From Virgibacillus halodenitrificans JCM 12304 (GTDB lineage Bacteria > Bacillota > Bacilli > Bacillales > Amphibacillaceae), in the NCBI RefSeq assembly GCF_001310895.1, contig NZ_BAZS01000006.1, forward strand, positions 1 through 64,000: a stretch of DNA of 64,000 nt, read 5' to 3'. The number at the start of each line of letters is the position of its first letter. The stretch's first letter is position 1. Positions 18,863-27,463 of this stretch are shown one piece after another. The position numbers were made by a program, and so were the translations under genes. Below the pieces are notes generated by a model. That model made no database searches. It saw only the letters and a list, made by a program, of their open reading frames with translations, and was not told where the DNA came from.

Positions 18863-20044
18863 ATGAAGAAAAAGTTACTCATAACCAGTATGATGGTAAT
18901 TGTTTATAGCTTATTTGGAATGTCAGTATATGCGGAAGAAAGTAAAGGAGATCAAACCAATTCAATTAACCTTGCAGATAATGCGAAATCTGCAATTTTA
19001 TTAGAAAGAGATACTGGTCAAGTATTCTATGATAAAGATGCACACGTAAAATTACCCCCTGCTAGTATGACTAAAATTATGACATTATTATTAATTATGG
19101 AAGCATTGGAACAAGGTGACTTAAAGTACGAAGAAAAAGTTAGGGTGAGTGAGCGTGCTGCTTCTATGGGAGGTTCTCAGATTTTTCTGGAGGCAGGCGA
19201 AGAAATGACTGTAAAAGATTTGCTTAAAGGGATTGCAGTTGCCTCTGGCAATGATGCAAGCGTTGCTTTAGCAGAAAGAATTGCTGGCAGTGAAAAAGCG
19301 TTTGTAAAAAAGATGAATCAAAAAGTAAAGAAACTAGGTTTAGAAAACACAAAGTTTCAAAATACAACTGGTTTACCGGCAGAAGATCACTATAGCACAG
19401 CCTATGATATGGCTATGATAGCGAAAGAACTCTTGAAATATGAAGAAATCACAAAGTATACCTCCATTTATGAAGATTATTTGAGAAAAGGGAAAGAAAA
19501 TGAATTTTGGCTTGTTAACACAAATAAACTTGTAAAGTTTTACCCTGGCGTAGATGGGTTGAAAACAGGTTATACCAATGAAGCAAAGTATTGCTTAACT
19601 GCTACTGCCAAGAAAGATGACATGAGAGTTATAGCTGTTGTGATGGGCGCAGGGACGATTAAAGAGAGGAATGCAACAATATCGGGTATGCTGGATTATG
19701 CATTTAATCATTATGAAACAAAGCATATATTTGATAAAGGTGAGCGAATAACTTCATTAAATCTTTTAAAGGCAGAAAGAAAAAATATTGAAATAATTAC
19801 TTCAGAGTCTATAAGTACCGTTCACCGAAAAGGCGAAGACACAAAGAATGTTGAAACTGTCATTACACTAGACTCTGAATTTACTTTACCTTTGAAAAAG
19901 GGAGCTAAAGTAGGAATGTTATATGTAAAGGACGGAGACAAAACGTTATCTAAGACACCACTTACAGTGAAAGAAGATATCGAAAAGGCATCTTATTTAA
20001 CCTTATTTAAAAGATCTGTGCAAAAATTAGCGAATTCTAGGTGA
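18863..20044 (+). CDS. dacF: Sporulation D-alanyl-D-alanine carboxypeptidase DacF
   Basis: Penicillin-binding protein removing terminal D-Ala from peptidoglycan stem peptides, influencing cortex cross-linking. Seen: an N-terminal signal peptide (residues 1-24, cleaved near VYAEE), the SxxK motif in PASMTKIM (catalytic Ser), SGN in AVASGNDAS, and KTGYT, then a PBP5-type C-terminal domain. 393 residues, close to B. subtilis DacF. TTGGAGGTAG precedes the ATG. Directly upstream of spoIIAA, as in B. subtilis, where read-through from its sigma-F promoter feeds back on the sigF operon. Confidence 0.94.
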   Translation: MKKKLLITSMMVIVYSLFGMSVYAEESKGDQTNSINLADNAKSAILLERDTGQVFYDKDAHVKLPPASMTKIMTLLLIMEALEQGDLKYEEKVRVSERAASMGGSQIFLEAGEEMTVKDLLKGIAVASGNDASVALAERIAGSEKAFVKKMNQKVKKLGLENTKFQNTTGLPAEDHYSTAYDMAMIAKELLKYEEITKYTSIYEDYLRKGKENEFWLVNTNKLVKFYPGVDGLKTGYTNEAKYCLTATAKKDDMRVIAVVMGAGTIKERNATISGMLDYAFNHYETKHIFDKGERITSLNLLKAERKNIEIITSESISTVHRKGEDTKNVETVITLDSEFTLPLKKGAKVGMLYVKDGDKTLSKTPLTVKEDIEKASYLTLFKRSVQKLANSR

Positions 20045-20085
20045 TATCTTCTAATTTCAATGAAATACTTCTTCTTTTGTCACTT

Positions 20086-20121
20086 AGCAGGATTTCAATC
20101 AATCAATATAGAAAGAGAGTC
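20086..20121 (+). promoter_or_regulatory. Possible sigma-H promoter of the spoIIA operon
   Basis: AGCAGGATTT resembles the sigma-H -35 (RnAGGAWWW), with a weak TAGAAAG-like -10 about 13 bases on. The B. subtilis spoIIA operon has a sigma-H promoter here; the -10 match is poor, so this is tentative. Confidence 0.3.
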
Positions 20122-20150
20122 ATATGAAGTTATGTAAGGAGGAAAAGAAG

Positions 20151-20504
20151 ATGGGTCTTAGTGCAGAATTTCAAGTGAAAGATGAAGTATTGATCGTTAG
20201 GCTCTCCGGTGAGTTAGATCATCACGAAGCAGAAGAGCTTCGTGATAAATGGAAAGAAGAAATTTATAAACATGGGATAAAACATGTGATCTTAAATCTG
20301 GAAGCTGTAAGCTTTATGGATAGTTCCGGACTTGGAGTGGTCTTAGGCAGATATAAAGAAGTACTACAACTCGGTGGGGAAATGGTAGTGTGTTCTATTT
20401 CTCCGCCAATAAGAAGACTATTTGAGATGTCGGGGTTATTTAAAATAATCAGACTGGAAGAAAGTGAGCAATTTGCCTTAGAAACGTTGGGGGTGGCTTC
20501 ATGA
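20151..20504 (+). CDS. spoIIAA: Anti-sigma F factor antagonist SpoIIAA
   Basis: STAS-domain protein; its unphosphorylated form displaces SpoIIAB from sigma-F in the forespore. Seen: [14 protein letters not shown], and [22 protein letters not shown] with the Ser in MDSSG that SpoIIAB phosphorylates and SpoIIE dephosphorylates; C-terminal [26 protein letters not shown]. 117 residues, the same as B. subtilis, from the ATG at 20151, which follows AAGGAGG; a longer reading from 20124 has no such site. Overlaps spoIIAB by four bases. Confidence 0.97.
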   Translation: MGLSAEFQVKDEVLIVRLSGELDHHEAEELRDKWKEEIYKHGIKHVILNLEAVSFMDSSGLGVVLGRYKEVLQLGGEMVVCSISPPIRRLFEMSGLFKIIRLEESEQFALETLGVAS

Positions 20505-20941
20505 AAAATGAGATGGCAGTAGAGTTTTTAAGTGTAAGTGAGAACGAGTCTTTTGCAAGGGTGACCGTTGGTGCTTTTATCTCCCAATTGGACCCTACTA
20601 TGGATGAACTAACGGAAATTAAAACAGTTGTTTCTGAAGCAGTAACTAATTCTATTATTCATGGTTACAATAATGAACCTAACCATCAGGTTTTCATTAA
20701 GTGCATTATTCACGAAGGTGAGATTGAACTAGTTATTAAGGATAACGGTGTAGGTATAGGTGACGTGGAAGAAGCAAGACAACCTTTATACACTTCAAAG
20801 CCAGATTTGGAAAGGTCTGGAATGGGGTTTACAATAATTGAAAATTTCATGGATACTATTGAGGTTATTTCTAATCCAGGTGAAGGAACAACAGTTCACA
20901 TGACAAAACAACTAATAAACAGTAAGACTGTTTGTAAGTAG
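20501..20941 (+). CDS. spoIIAB: Anti-sigma F factor and serine kinase SpoIIAB
   Basis: GHKL-fold kinase that binds sigma-F and phosphorylates SpoIIAA. Seen: 146 residues (B. subtilis 146), the N box [18 protein letters not shown] with the Mg-binding Asn, the G1 box [10 protein letters not shown], the ATP-lid [13 protein letters not shown], and [20 protein letters not shown] upstream and overlap with spoIIAA indicate coupled translation. Three-gene order spoIIAA-spoIIAB-sigF is intact. Confidence 0.97.
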   Translation: MKNEMAVEFLSVSENESFARVTVGAFISQLDPTMDELTEIKTVVSEAVTNSIIHGYNNEPNHQVFIKCIIHEGEIELVIKDNGVGIGDVEEARQPLYTSKPDLERSGMGFTIIENFMDTIEVISNPGEGTTVHMTKQLINSKTVCK

Positions 20942-20949
20942 GGATGTCT

Positions 20950-21702
20950 ATGAATGTAAACGTTAAAAAAGAAAACAAGACACTAACTGATGAACAGGTA
21001 AAAGAGTATATTCGCAGAAGTCAACAAGGTGATATGAGTGCAAGGGACTTGTTGGTGGAAAAAAATGTCCGTCTTGTCTGGTCAGTTGTTCAGCGTTTCA
21101 TGAATAGAGGCTACGAACAAGAAGATCTTTTTCAAATTGGAAGTATTGGTTTAATAAAATCGATTGATAAATTTGATTTATCCTATGATGTTCGATTTTC
21201 AACATATGCCGTACCTATGATTATTGGAGAGATCCAACGTTTTCTTCGAGATGATGGCAGTTTAAAAGTTAGTCGTTCTTTAAAAGAAATGGGAAACAAA
21301 ATTAGAAGAAAAAAGGATGAATTGACTAAAGAACTTGGTAGGTCTCCTACTGTTAATGAGATAGCCAACGCATTAGAAATTTCTTCTGAAGAAGTAGTAC
21401 ATGCACAGGAGGCTTCAAAGTCACCGCATTCCATTCATGAAACAGTTTACGAGAACGATGGGGATCCTATCACTTTACTTGATCAAATTGCTGAGCAAGA
21501 CTCCCACTGGTTCGAAAAAATCACTTTGCAGGAAGCGATTCGAGGTTTAAATGAGCGAGAAAGATTGATTGTCTATTTAAGATACTACAAAGATCAAACA
21601 CAATCTGAAGTTGCCCAGAGACTGGGAATATCGCAGGTACAAGTTTCCAGACTTGAGAAAAAAATCCTGCAGGATATGAAAGTCAACATAGATGGTACAT
21701 AA
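20950..21702 (+). CDS. sigF: RNA polymerase sigma-F factor
   Basis: First forespore-specific sigma factor of sporulation. Seen: sigma-70 region 2 (LVEKNVRLVWSVVQRFMNRGYEQEDLFQIGSIGLIKSIDKFDLSYDVRFSTYAVPMIIGEIQR, -10 recognition), region 3 with SVNEIANALEI-type repeats, and region 4 (LNERERLIVYLRYYKDQTQSEVAQRLGISQVQVSRLEKKIL, the -35 helix-turn-helix). I place the start at the second ATG, 20950, because it has GTAGGGATG upstream and aligns with the B. subtilis N-terminus; an ATG at 20944 is possible. Held inactive by SpoIIAB. Confidence 0.97.
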   Translation: MNVNVKKENKTLTDEQVKEYIRRSQQGDMSARDLLVEKNVRLVWSVVQRFMNRGYEQEDLFQIGSIGLIKSIDKFDLSYDVRFSTYAVPMIIGEIQRFLRDDGSLKVSRSLKEMGNKIRRKKDELTKELGRSPTVNEIANALEISSEEVVHAQEASKSPHSIHETVYENDGDPITLLDQIAEQDSHWFEKITLQEAIRGLNERERLIVYLRYYKDQTQSEVAQRLGISQVQVSRLEKKILQDMKVNIDGT

Positions 21703-21707
21703 CAAAG

Positions 21708-21737
21708 AAGATCACCATACTGATGGTGATCTTTTTA
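21708..21737 (+). terminator. Terminator of the spoIIA operon
   Basis: GATCACCAT and ATGGTGATC form a perfect nine-base stem around a four-base loop, followed by five Ts, just past the sigF stop. Confidence 0.92.
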
Positions 21738-21904
21738 CATGACAAGAAGTATATTCATCATTACCACCTATTTGGATAATACTACAAATAATGTAGTTAT
21801 CCAATGATTCGCAAAATGGATAAAATGCGAAGTAACTTTTCGTCTTAAGCGTAAGAAAAATAACTGTGTTGCTGGAAAGTTCACTGAAATATTGAATCTG
21901 ATTA

Positions 21905-22035
21905 CACCACCGCTACGGAAAAAACTACGCTTTTCGGGGGCGGCTGATGAGCCTCCTCATGCTAACGCATTCCGGGGTCTCACCTATGCCTCATCTCCCC
22001 CAGAAGTCTCCGTATTTTCCTCCGCTTAGTTTTAC
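21905..22035. repeat. Structured repeat, copy B, 5' module (nested stem-loop)
   Basis: GC-rich noncoding block in AT-rich surroundings. The outer arms GGAAAA..CGGGGG (from 21917) and CCCCC..TTTTCC (to 22020) are imperfect inverted repeats; inside, GAGCCTCC..ATGC-TAAC-GCAT..GGGGTCTC forms a clean hairpin with a four-base loop. Similar elements recur in Bacillaceae genomes by my recollection; no coding potential is evident. Part of a 740-base gene-free gap (21738-22484) between sigF and spoVAA. Confidence 0.7.
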
Positions 22036-22195
22036 TTTATAAGCTATAAGTGACTTTAGTATCAGGTGTAAAAAGCTAGCTTAACATCCTCAAGGACAAG
22101 TGAAAAAAACCACTCTTTTAAAGCTCGTACAAATTGATTGGAGCGGAAGGGGGTGATTCTTACCGGAATAGCATGAGCTGAAGACTCTGCACGGA

Positions 22196-22420
22196 CCTTA
22201 GCGAAGGAAGCGGCCGAGGCCATGCTGGCGGCAAAGAAGACACTGTGAGGGCACGAGCAGATGTCGCGCTTGTACCCGGAGGTGTGAAAGCTTCCGCCTG
22301 AAACGCAAATCAATGGGTGCTTCCTCTGTAAAATGAATTACTCCGTCCACCACAAGTTACGTCGCATTTCCCTCCAACTATGAATGAACAAACTTATTTG
22401 TACGCAACATTTGCAATTGA
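22196..22420. repeat. Structured repeat, copy B, 3' module (homologous to copy A)
   Basis: Shares with positions 1-175 the GAGGCCATGC..GGCGG block, the CCGCCTGAAACG..AAATCAATGGG block and the GTTACGTCGCA..CCTCCAACTATGAAT block. Relative to copy A it carries about 55 extra bases between the GGCGG and CCGCC arms, so the two arms enclose a longer apical region. The element ends about 65 bases before spoVAA. The region 22036-22195 between modules may belong to the same element. Confidence 0.72.
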
Positions 22421-22484
22421 ATCTAATAATAATTCCTTTTTTGGTAAACAATACAGGTAGATTATCATTTAGAGGAGAGATCCT

Positions 22485-23099
22485 GTGTCTATTGTTTATC
22501 TTAGAATGAAAAAAAGTGTTGAATTACCTAAATATCAAGAAGTTACCTTAAAAAATATTGCACATATCTCCATAGATTCTTCTTACAAAGAAGAGCTGGA
22601 TAATACAACTATTTATCACATAACAAAAAAGGATAAAAATATTGTAGTAATTGACAGTTTTTTAATCATTGATTATTTAAATAAAAAATTCCCTGAGTTG
22701 GAACTGCAAGTTATAGGCCCAGCTCAATGTATTATTCGGATTCATGAAAAGAAAAAGCCATTATCCTTTCTTCTGGTAGTAATCGTATGGCTAATTTTAT
22801 TCATAGGCACCGCAATGACGATCATGAATTTTCATTATGATGTCAGTATGCAGGAAGTTCAGCAAAAGCTCCACTTTTTATTGACAGGACAAGAGAATGA
22901 GTTTCCATTATGGATTCAGGTCCCTTACTCAATTGGACTTGGGATAGGTATGTTACTGTTCTTTAATCATTGGTTTAGCAAAAAATTTAATGAGGAACCA
23001 AGCCCCCTGGAAATCGAGATTAATAATTACCAGCAAAATTTAGATGATTATTTAATCCAAAATGAAAATATGTTGGACGATGAAAGAAATAATCGTTAA
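22485..23099 (+). CDS. spoVAA: Stage V sporulation protein AA
   Basis: Membrane protein of the SpoVA system, which moves dipicolinic acid into the developing spore and out at germination. Seen: 204 residues; an N-terminal soluble domain (KKDKNIVVIDSF), then two membrane segments near residues 92-113 and 144-165, with the MNFHYDVSMQEVQ linker typical of SpoVAA. Start is GTG at 22485 after AGAGGAGAGATCC. Its 3' end overlaps spoVAB. I could not find a convincing sigma-G promoter upstream; the structured repeat ends close by. Confidence 0.93.
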   Translation: MSIVYLRMKKSVELPKYQEVTLKNIAHISIDSSYKEELDNTTIYHITKKDKNIVVIDSFLIIDYLNKKFPELELQVIGPAQCIIRIHEKKKPLSFLLVVIVWLILFIGTAMTIMNFHYDVSMQEVQQKLHFLLTGQENEFPLWIQVPYSIGLGIGMLLFFNHWFSKKFNEEPSPLEIEINNYQQNLDDYLIQNENMLDDERNNR

Positions 23100-23505
23100 T
23101 TTTTTTCAAGCACTTATTGGATTTTCCGGAGGGATAGCGGTCGGAGCTGGCTTTGTAGCATTTCTGACTGTTCTTGGGGTTATTCCGCGAATGGTACAAC
23201 TGACAAAAAGAAAAAAATTAGTGAAAGTATACGGTGCGTGTGTGCTGATTGCATCTATCTTTGGTACATTTATTTCCTTTGCTAATATTAGCTGGGATCA
23301 GCCAACTATTATGCTAATTGTATGGGGATTGCTTCATGGTATCTTTAATGGCATGCTTGCTGCGGCTTTAACTGAGGTTTTGAACGTATTTCCAGTATTA
23401 TCAAAAAGGATTGGAATGGATGATTATTTATTATTCCTTTTAATGGCTTTTGTGTTTGGTAAGATTGCCGGTTCATTATTTCAATGGCTGTATTTTGTTA
23501 AATAA
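23080..23505 (+). CDS. spoVAB: Stage V sporulation protein AB
   Basis: Membrane component of the SpoVA system. Seen: about 141 residues, four hydrophobic segments (near residues 6-30, 47-66, 72-94 and 112-138), and the family pattern GFSGGIAVGAGFVAFLTVLGVIPRM. ATG 23080 matches the B. subtilis N-terminus and overlaps spoVAA by 20 bases; an earlier in-frame ATG at 23062 lacks support. In B. subtilis it is followed by spoVAC-D-E; here spoVAF follows directly. Confidence 0.93.
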   Translation: MKEIIVNFFQALIGFSGGIAVGAGFVAFLTVLGVIPRMVQLTKRKKLVKVYGACVLIASIFGTFISFANISWDQPTIMLIVWGLLHGIFNGMLAAALTEVLNVFPVLSKRIGMDDYLLFLLMAFVFGKIAGSLFQWLYFVK

Positions 23506-23525
23506 CTGATTTAGGGGTGAAAGCA

Positions 23526-25007
23526 ATGAAACGCCGAGATAATAAAATAGCGGTCTCATCTAATATAATGGATAACCAAACATATATGAAAAAAAGAATT
23601 GGACTAGATGTCTCCTTTGATTTGGGGTTCCGCGAAATTACATTATTAAGAAAAAAGGTTCAGTTATATTATGTGACAGGTTTATGTGATTCTGTTATTA
23701 TTCAAGAAATTTTAGAAACTCTTATTCAAATAAATGATAATGAAGCAAATTCCAAGAAGTTAAAAGAAATTGTCAATAATCGGTTAGTGCATCAACAGGT
23801 AGAAGAAGTAGAAACGATGGATGAAGTCGTGGATAATTTGCTTTCCGGATTAATTATCGTCTTTGTAAATGGTGAAAAAATTGCCTTTGTCATTGATGTA
23901 CGTAATTATCCTGGTCGAACCCCTGAAGAACCAGATACAGAAAGAGTGATTCGTGGATCACGTGATGGCTACACCGAAAACATTGTAGAAAGCACAGCTC
24001 TAACGAGAAGGAGAATTCGAGACGCTCGTTTACGTAATGAAATGTTGAAAGTGGGAGAACGTTCCAAAACGGATGTGTGTGTTACTTACTTGGAAGACGT
24101 AGCTGATGATGGATTAGTAAAAACTATTAAAGATAAGATTGAAAAAATTGAAGTTGATGGGATTACAATGGCCGACAAAACGTTGGAAGAGTTTATTATC
24201 GATAGAAAATGGAGTCCTTACCCCCTAGTAAGGTATACAGAAAGACCAGACGTAGCGGCTTCTCATTTGTTAGAAGGACATGTTATTGTTTTTGTAGATA
24301 CTTCCCCAAGTGCCATTATTTTACCAACTACTTTTTTTCATCATATGCAGCACGCTGAGGAATACAGGGAAGCACCTCTAACAGGAACTTTTATTCGTCT
24401 CATTCGGTTTATTGCTGTTTTTATATCTTTATATCTCTTGCCCGTCTGGTTGTTATTTGTTATTGAACCAACGTTTTTACCGAAAGAACTGGCTTTTATT
24501 GGACCAAATGATGAGGGGAATATCCCTATCACCTATCAAATCATATTAGGTATAATCGGCTTAGAGTTTTTGCGAATGGCAGCAATTCATACTCCCACAC
24601 CTTTAGCAACAGCAATGGGTCTGATAGCAGCCGTTCTGATTGGACAAATTGCAATTGATGTTGGGATGTTTGGTCCGGAAGTAATTCTGTATATCTCAGT
24701 AAGCGCAATAGGCTCTTATGTTACACCAAGTTATGAATTGAGCGTGGCAAATAAGTTAATAAATTTAGGATTAGTTTTGGCAGTGGGTTTCTTTGGGGTT
24801 TACGGATTAACTATCGGTGTATTGTCACACCTACTCTTTTTAATCCATTTACGTTCCATAAAAACACCTTACTTATGGCCATTTATTCCATTTAACCCAC
24901 GAGCAATGTTACAAATTATTTTTCGGGTCCCTAAACCATACAGTAATAGTAGACCGAGTATTGTGCATCCGAAAAACAACTATAGTCAACCAATTAAAAA
25001 GAGCTAA
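23526..25007 (+). CDS. spoVAF: Spore germination protein SpoVAF (GerA family)
   Basis: GerA/GerAA-type spore membrane protein that works with the SpoVA channel during germination. Seen: about 493 residues; an N-terminal soluble part (VSSNIMDNQTYMKKRIGLDVSFD) and conserved FVNGEKIAFVIDVRNYPGRTPEEPDTERVIRGSRDG, TSPSAIILPTTFFHHMQHAEEYRE, followed by about five membrane segments in the C-terminal half. ATG 23526 is correctly spaced from AGGGGTG; an in-frame GTG at 23517 overlaps that site. Located 20 bases after spoVAB and before lysA, the same flanks as in B. subtilis, but the genes C, D and E are absent. Confidence 0.93.
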   Translation: MKRRDNKIAVSSNIMDNQTYMKKRIGLDVSFDLGFREITLLRKKVQLYYVTGLCDSVIIQEILETLIQINDNEANSKKLKEIVNNRLVHQQVEEVETMDEVVDNLLSGLIIVFVNGEKIAFVIDVRNYPGRTPEEPDTERVIRGSRDGYTENIVESTALTRRRIRDARLRNEMLKVGERSKTDVCVTYLEDVADDGLVKTIKDKIEKIEVDGITMADKTLEEFIIDRKWSPYPLVRYTERPDVAASHLLEGHVIVFVDTSPSAIILPTTFFHHMQHAEEYREAPLTGTFIRLIRFIAVFISLYLLPVWLLFVIEPTFLPKELAFIGPNDEGNIPITYQIILGIIGLEFLRMAAIHTPTPLATAMGLIAAVLIGQIAIDVGMFGPEVILYISVSAIGSYVTPSYELSVANKLINLGLVLAVGFFGVYGLTIGVLSHLLFLIHLRSIKTPYLWPFIPFNPRAMLQIIFRVPKPYSNSRPSIVHPKNNYSQPIKKS

Positions 25008-25030
25008 GTATGATGTTAGCTCTTTTAAAA
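24996..25030 (+). terminator. Terminator after spoVAF
   Basis: AAAAGAGCTAA pairs with TTAGCTCTTTT around an eight-base loop; the left arm includes the last codons of spoVAF. Ends the spoVA transcript before lysA. Confidence 0.85.
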
Positions 25031-25093
25031 TTTTCATTATTATGATAAAGTTTGTAATTATATTTAGGTGTTGGGGAACGGAGGAACTTAAGC

Positions 25094-26401
25094 ATGATTA
25101 TTGACAATCATCCCTTTAAAGTAAATGAATTAGGTCATTTAGAAGTTGGAGGGATAGATACTACTTATTTAGCAAGCAAATATGGGACACCATTGTATGT
25201 ATATGATGTAGAATTAATTCGTAAAAATTGTAGGTCTTTTGTTCAAACATTTAATAATTTAAATGTAAATGCTAAAGTAGCATATGCGAGCAAAGCTTTT
25301 TCATCAATTGCTATGCTCCAAGTAATAAAACAGGAAAACCTTTGCTTGGATGTTGTCTCGGAAGGTGAATTATATACTGCGATCCAAGCCGATTTCCCTA
25401 CAGAGAAAATCCATATGCACGGCAATAATAAAAGTGAAGAAGAACTTACGATGGCTATCGAAAATAACATTGGTTGTATTGTTATAGATAACTTTAATGA
25501 AATACATTTACTGGAAAGCTTGCTTGAAAAGCATGAAAAACAAATGGATGTTCTTCTTCGGGTAACTCCAGGAATTGAATCCAAAACACATCAATATATT
25601 ATGACTGGAAATGAAGATTCTAAATTCGGTTTTAATTTAAATAATGGACAGGCTGAAAAAGCGTTCTGTTTATTACATGAACACAGCAGGATCCAATTTA
25701 AAGGGTTGCATTGCCACATAGGTTCACAAATTTTTGAAACTGATCGTTTTTTAATTGCTGTAGAGCTATTATTTCAGGAGTTGAATACTTGGAAGGAAAA
25801 ACATGGTTATACTCCAGAAGTATTGAATTTGGGGGGCGGTTTTGGAATTAGATATACGGAAAAGGATAACCCTATTCCTTATGAATTTTATATAGAGGAA
25901 TTAGTCAAAGCGGTCCGTAACCACTCCCGTAAAATGGGCATACCGATGCCTGAAATTTGGCTTGAACCAGGCAGAGCAATAGTTGGAAATGCAGGGATCA
26001 CCTTGTATACGATTGGCTCCCAAAAGCATATACCGGGTACGAGAGATTATATTTCCATTAATGGAGGAATGACAGATAATATGCGACCAGCGTTATATCA
26101 GGCCAAGTATGAAGGAGTTATTGCGAATAAAGCGTCACACCCTCCTGTGAGGGATGTTTCCGTTGCAGGTAAATGTTGCGAATCCGGCGATATGTTAATC
26201 TGGGACTTGCCTGTTCCAGAAGTTAACAATGGTGACGTGCTTGCCGTATTTTCAACAGGGGCTTATGGCTATTCAATGGCAAATCATTATAATCGCTTGC
26301 CTAAGGCAGCTGTAGTGTTTGTAGAGAATGGAACTGAAAAATTAGTTGTACGTCGAGAAAGCTATATGGATGTTACAAAAAATGATTTACATTATGTTTA
26401 A
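25094..26401 (+). CDS. lysA: Diaminopimelate decarboxylase
   Basis: PLP enzyme converting meso-diaminopimelate to lysine, the last step of lysine synthesis. Seen: 435 residues, ASKAF with the PLP Lys (about residue 62), GLHCHIGSQIFE, NLGGGFGIRY for the PLP phosphate, EPGRAIVGNAG, and the C-terminal GKCCESGDML and AYGYSMANHYNRLP with the catalytic Cys and Tyr. CGGAGG precedes the ATG. No lysine riboswitch fits in the 60-base leader. Follows the spoVA operon as in B. subtilis. Confidence 0.96.
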   Translation: MIIDNHPFKVNELGHLEVGGIDTTYLASKYGTPLYVYDVELIRKNCRSFVQTFNNLNVNAKVAYASKAFSSIAMLQVIKQENLCLDVVSEGELYTAIQADFPTEKIHMHGNNKSEEELTMAIENNIGCIVIDNFNEIHLLESLLEKHEKQMDVLLRVTPGIESKTHQYIMTGNEDSKFGFNLNNGQAEKAFCLLHEHSRIQFKGLHCHIGSQIFETDRFLIAVELLFQELNTWKEKHGYTPEVLNLGGGFGIRYTEKDNPIPYEFYIEELVKAVRNHSRKMGIPMPEIWLEPGRAIVGNAGITLYTIGSQKHIPGTRDYISINGGMTDNMRPALYQAKYEGVIANKASHPPVRDVSVAGKCCESGDMLIWDLPVPEVNNGDVLAVFSTGAYGYSMANHYNRLPKAAVVFVENGTEKLVVRRESYMDVTKNDLHYV

Positions 26402-26478
26402 AGTAAGCATTTCTTTTCATAAAATAAATTAAGTGGTAAAATAACACTGGTTGAAAAATAGTAAAGGGGTTGTGACCT

Positions 26479-26916
26479 ATGTCTAAACATGGTTATATCT
26501 TGATGGAAAATGGTAATAAAATAGAATTTGAATTATACCCAAATGAAGCTCCAAACACTGTTGCTAACTTTGAAAAACTTGCCAACGATAACTTTTATGA
26601 TGGGTTGACTTTTCATAGAGTAATTGACGGATTTGTTAGCCAGGGTGGTTGTCCAGTTGGAAATGGAACGGGCTCTGCTGGCTACACTATAAAATGTGAA
26701 ACTGAAGGAAATCCTCATAAGCATGAAGAAGGTTCTTTATCTATGGCGCATGCAGGAAAAGATACAGGTAGCTGTCAATTCTTTATTGTGCATGAAGCTC
26801 AGCCGCATCTCGACGGGGTGCACACGGTATTTGGTAAAGTAACCTCAGGCATTGAGCATGCCAAAGCAATGAAAAATGGAGATCAAATGAAAGAAATGAA
26901 AGTTTTTTCTGAGTAG
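26479..26916 (+). CDS. ppiB: Peptidyl-prolyl cis-trans isomerase B (cyclophilin)
   Basis: Cytoplasmic cyclophilin speeding proline isomerisation. Seen: 145 residues, [20 protein letters not shown] (catalytic Arg in FHRV), [31 protein letters not shown], all standard for the family. AGGGG precedes the ATG. B. subtilis PpiB is about 143 residues and also lies near lysA. No signal peptide. Confidence 0.95.
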   Translation: MSKHGYILMENGNKIEFELYPNEAPNTVANFEKLANDNFYDGLTFHRVIDGFVSQGGCPVGNGTGSAGYTIKCETEGNPHKHEEGSLSMAHAGKDTGSCQFFIVHEAQPHLDGVHTVFGKVTSGIEHAKAMKNGDQMKEMKVFSE

Positions 26917-26937
26917 TAGGTGTAAGGATAAAATAGA

Positions 26938-27390
26938 ATGAGTATACCTTTACTGTTTTATCTGATATTAATTGTAGCGCCAATTAGTATTGCAATGCAT
27001 GAACTCGGTCATGCATTAATGGCTATTGTGTTAAAAGCACATAAGGTGGAAGTTTCAATCGGAGCTGGAAAAAAACTGGGGGGAATTTCCCGGAAAGGAT
27101 TTCAGCTCTCCATCTATAGCCTTTACTTTTTAGGCGGCGTAGTAGAGCATGAAAAGAAACATCCATATAAATTGAGAGAGATTATATGGATCAGCTTATC
27201 CGGTCCTATTATGAATGCTATAATAGCATTTATTGTTTATTTACTTTATGATTGGATACCTAACAATTATACTTCTTTATTTCTTTTATTTAATATTTGG
27301 CTAGCGGTTGTAAATTTAATTCCTTTTAAGATAAAGGAAAAGCAAACGGATGGTTATACCATTTTTAAGGAGATTATCAGAAGAATTTAG
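26938..27390 (+). CDS. Small M50-family (site-2-protease-like) metallopeptidase
   Basis: Probable membrane zinc protease; substrate unknown. Seen: 150 residues, first membrane segment carrying HELGH at residues 21-25 (HExxH zinc site), a hydrophobic ISLSGPIMNAIIAFIVYLLY segment (SGP-N pattern of M50), a third hydrophobic stretch (about 105-128) with NLIPFK, and a C-terminal TDGY at 137-140 offering the third ligand Asp. This is close to the minimal M50 core, with no PDZ or CBS domain. It follows ppiB by 21 bases. I do not know a named orthologue; sporulation M50 proteases such as SpoIVFB are longer. Confidence 0.75.
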   Translation: MSIPLLFYLILIVAPISIAMHELGHALMAIVLKAHKVEVSIGAGKKLGGISRKGFQLSIYSLYFLGGVVEHEKKHPYKLREIIWISLSGPIMNAIIAFIVYLLYDWIPNNYTSLFLLFNIWLAVVNLIPFKIKEKQTDGYTIFKEIIRRI

Positions 27391-27463
27391 ACATACATAT
27401 AGTTGAAAAAGGTATTATTTGGGAGATTTTTGTTCATCCTTATTAATAATAGCTATGCGAGAG

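Noticed and set aside
22062-22313. 83-residue ORF on the minus strand in copy B of the repeat
   Set aside because: It lies within the structured repeat, has no ribosome binding site, and the matching region in copy A does not keep the frame.
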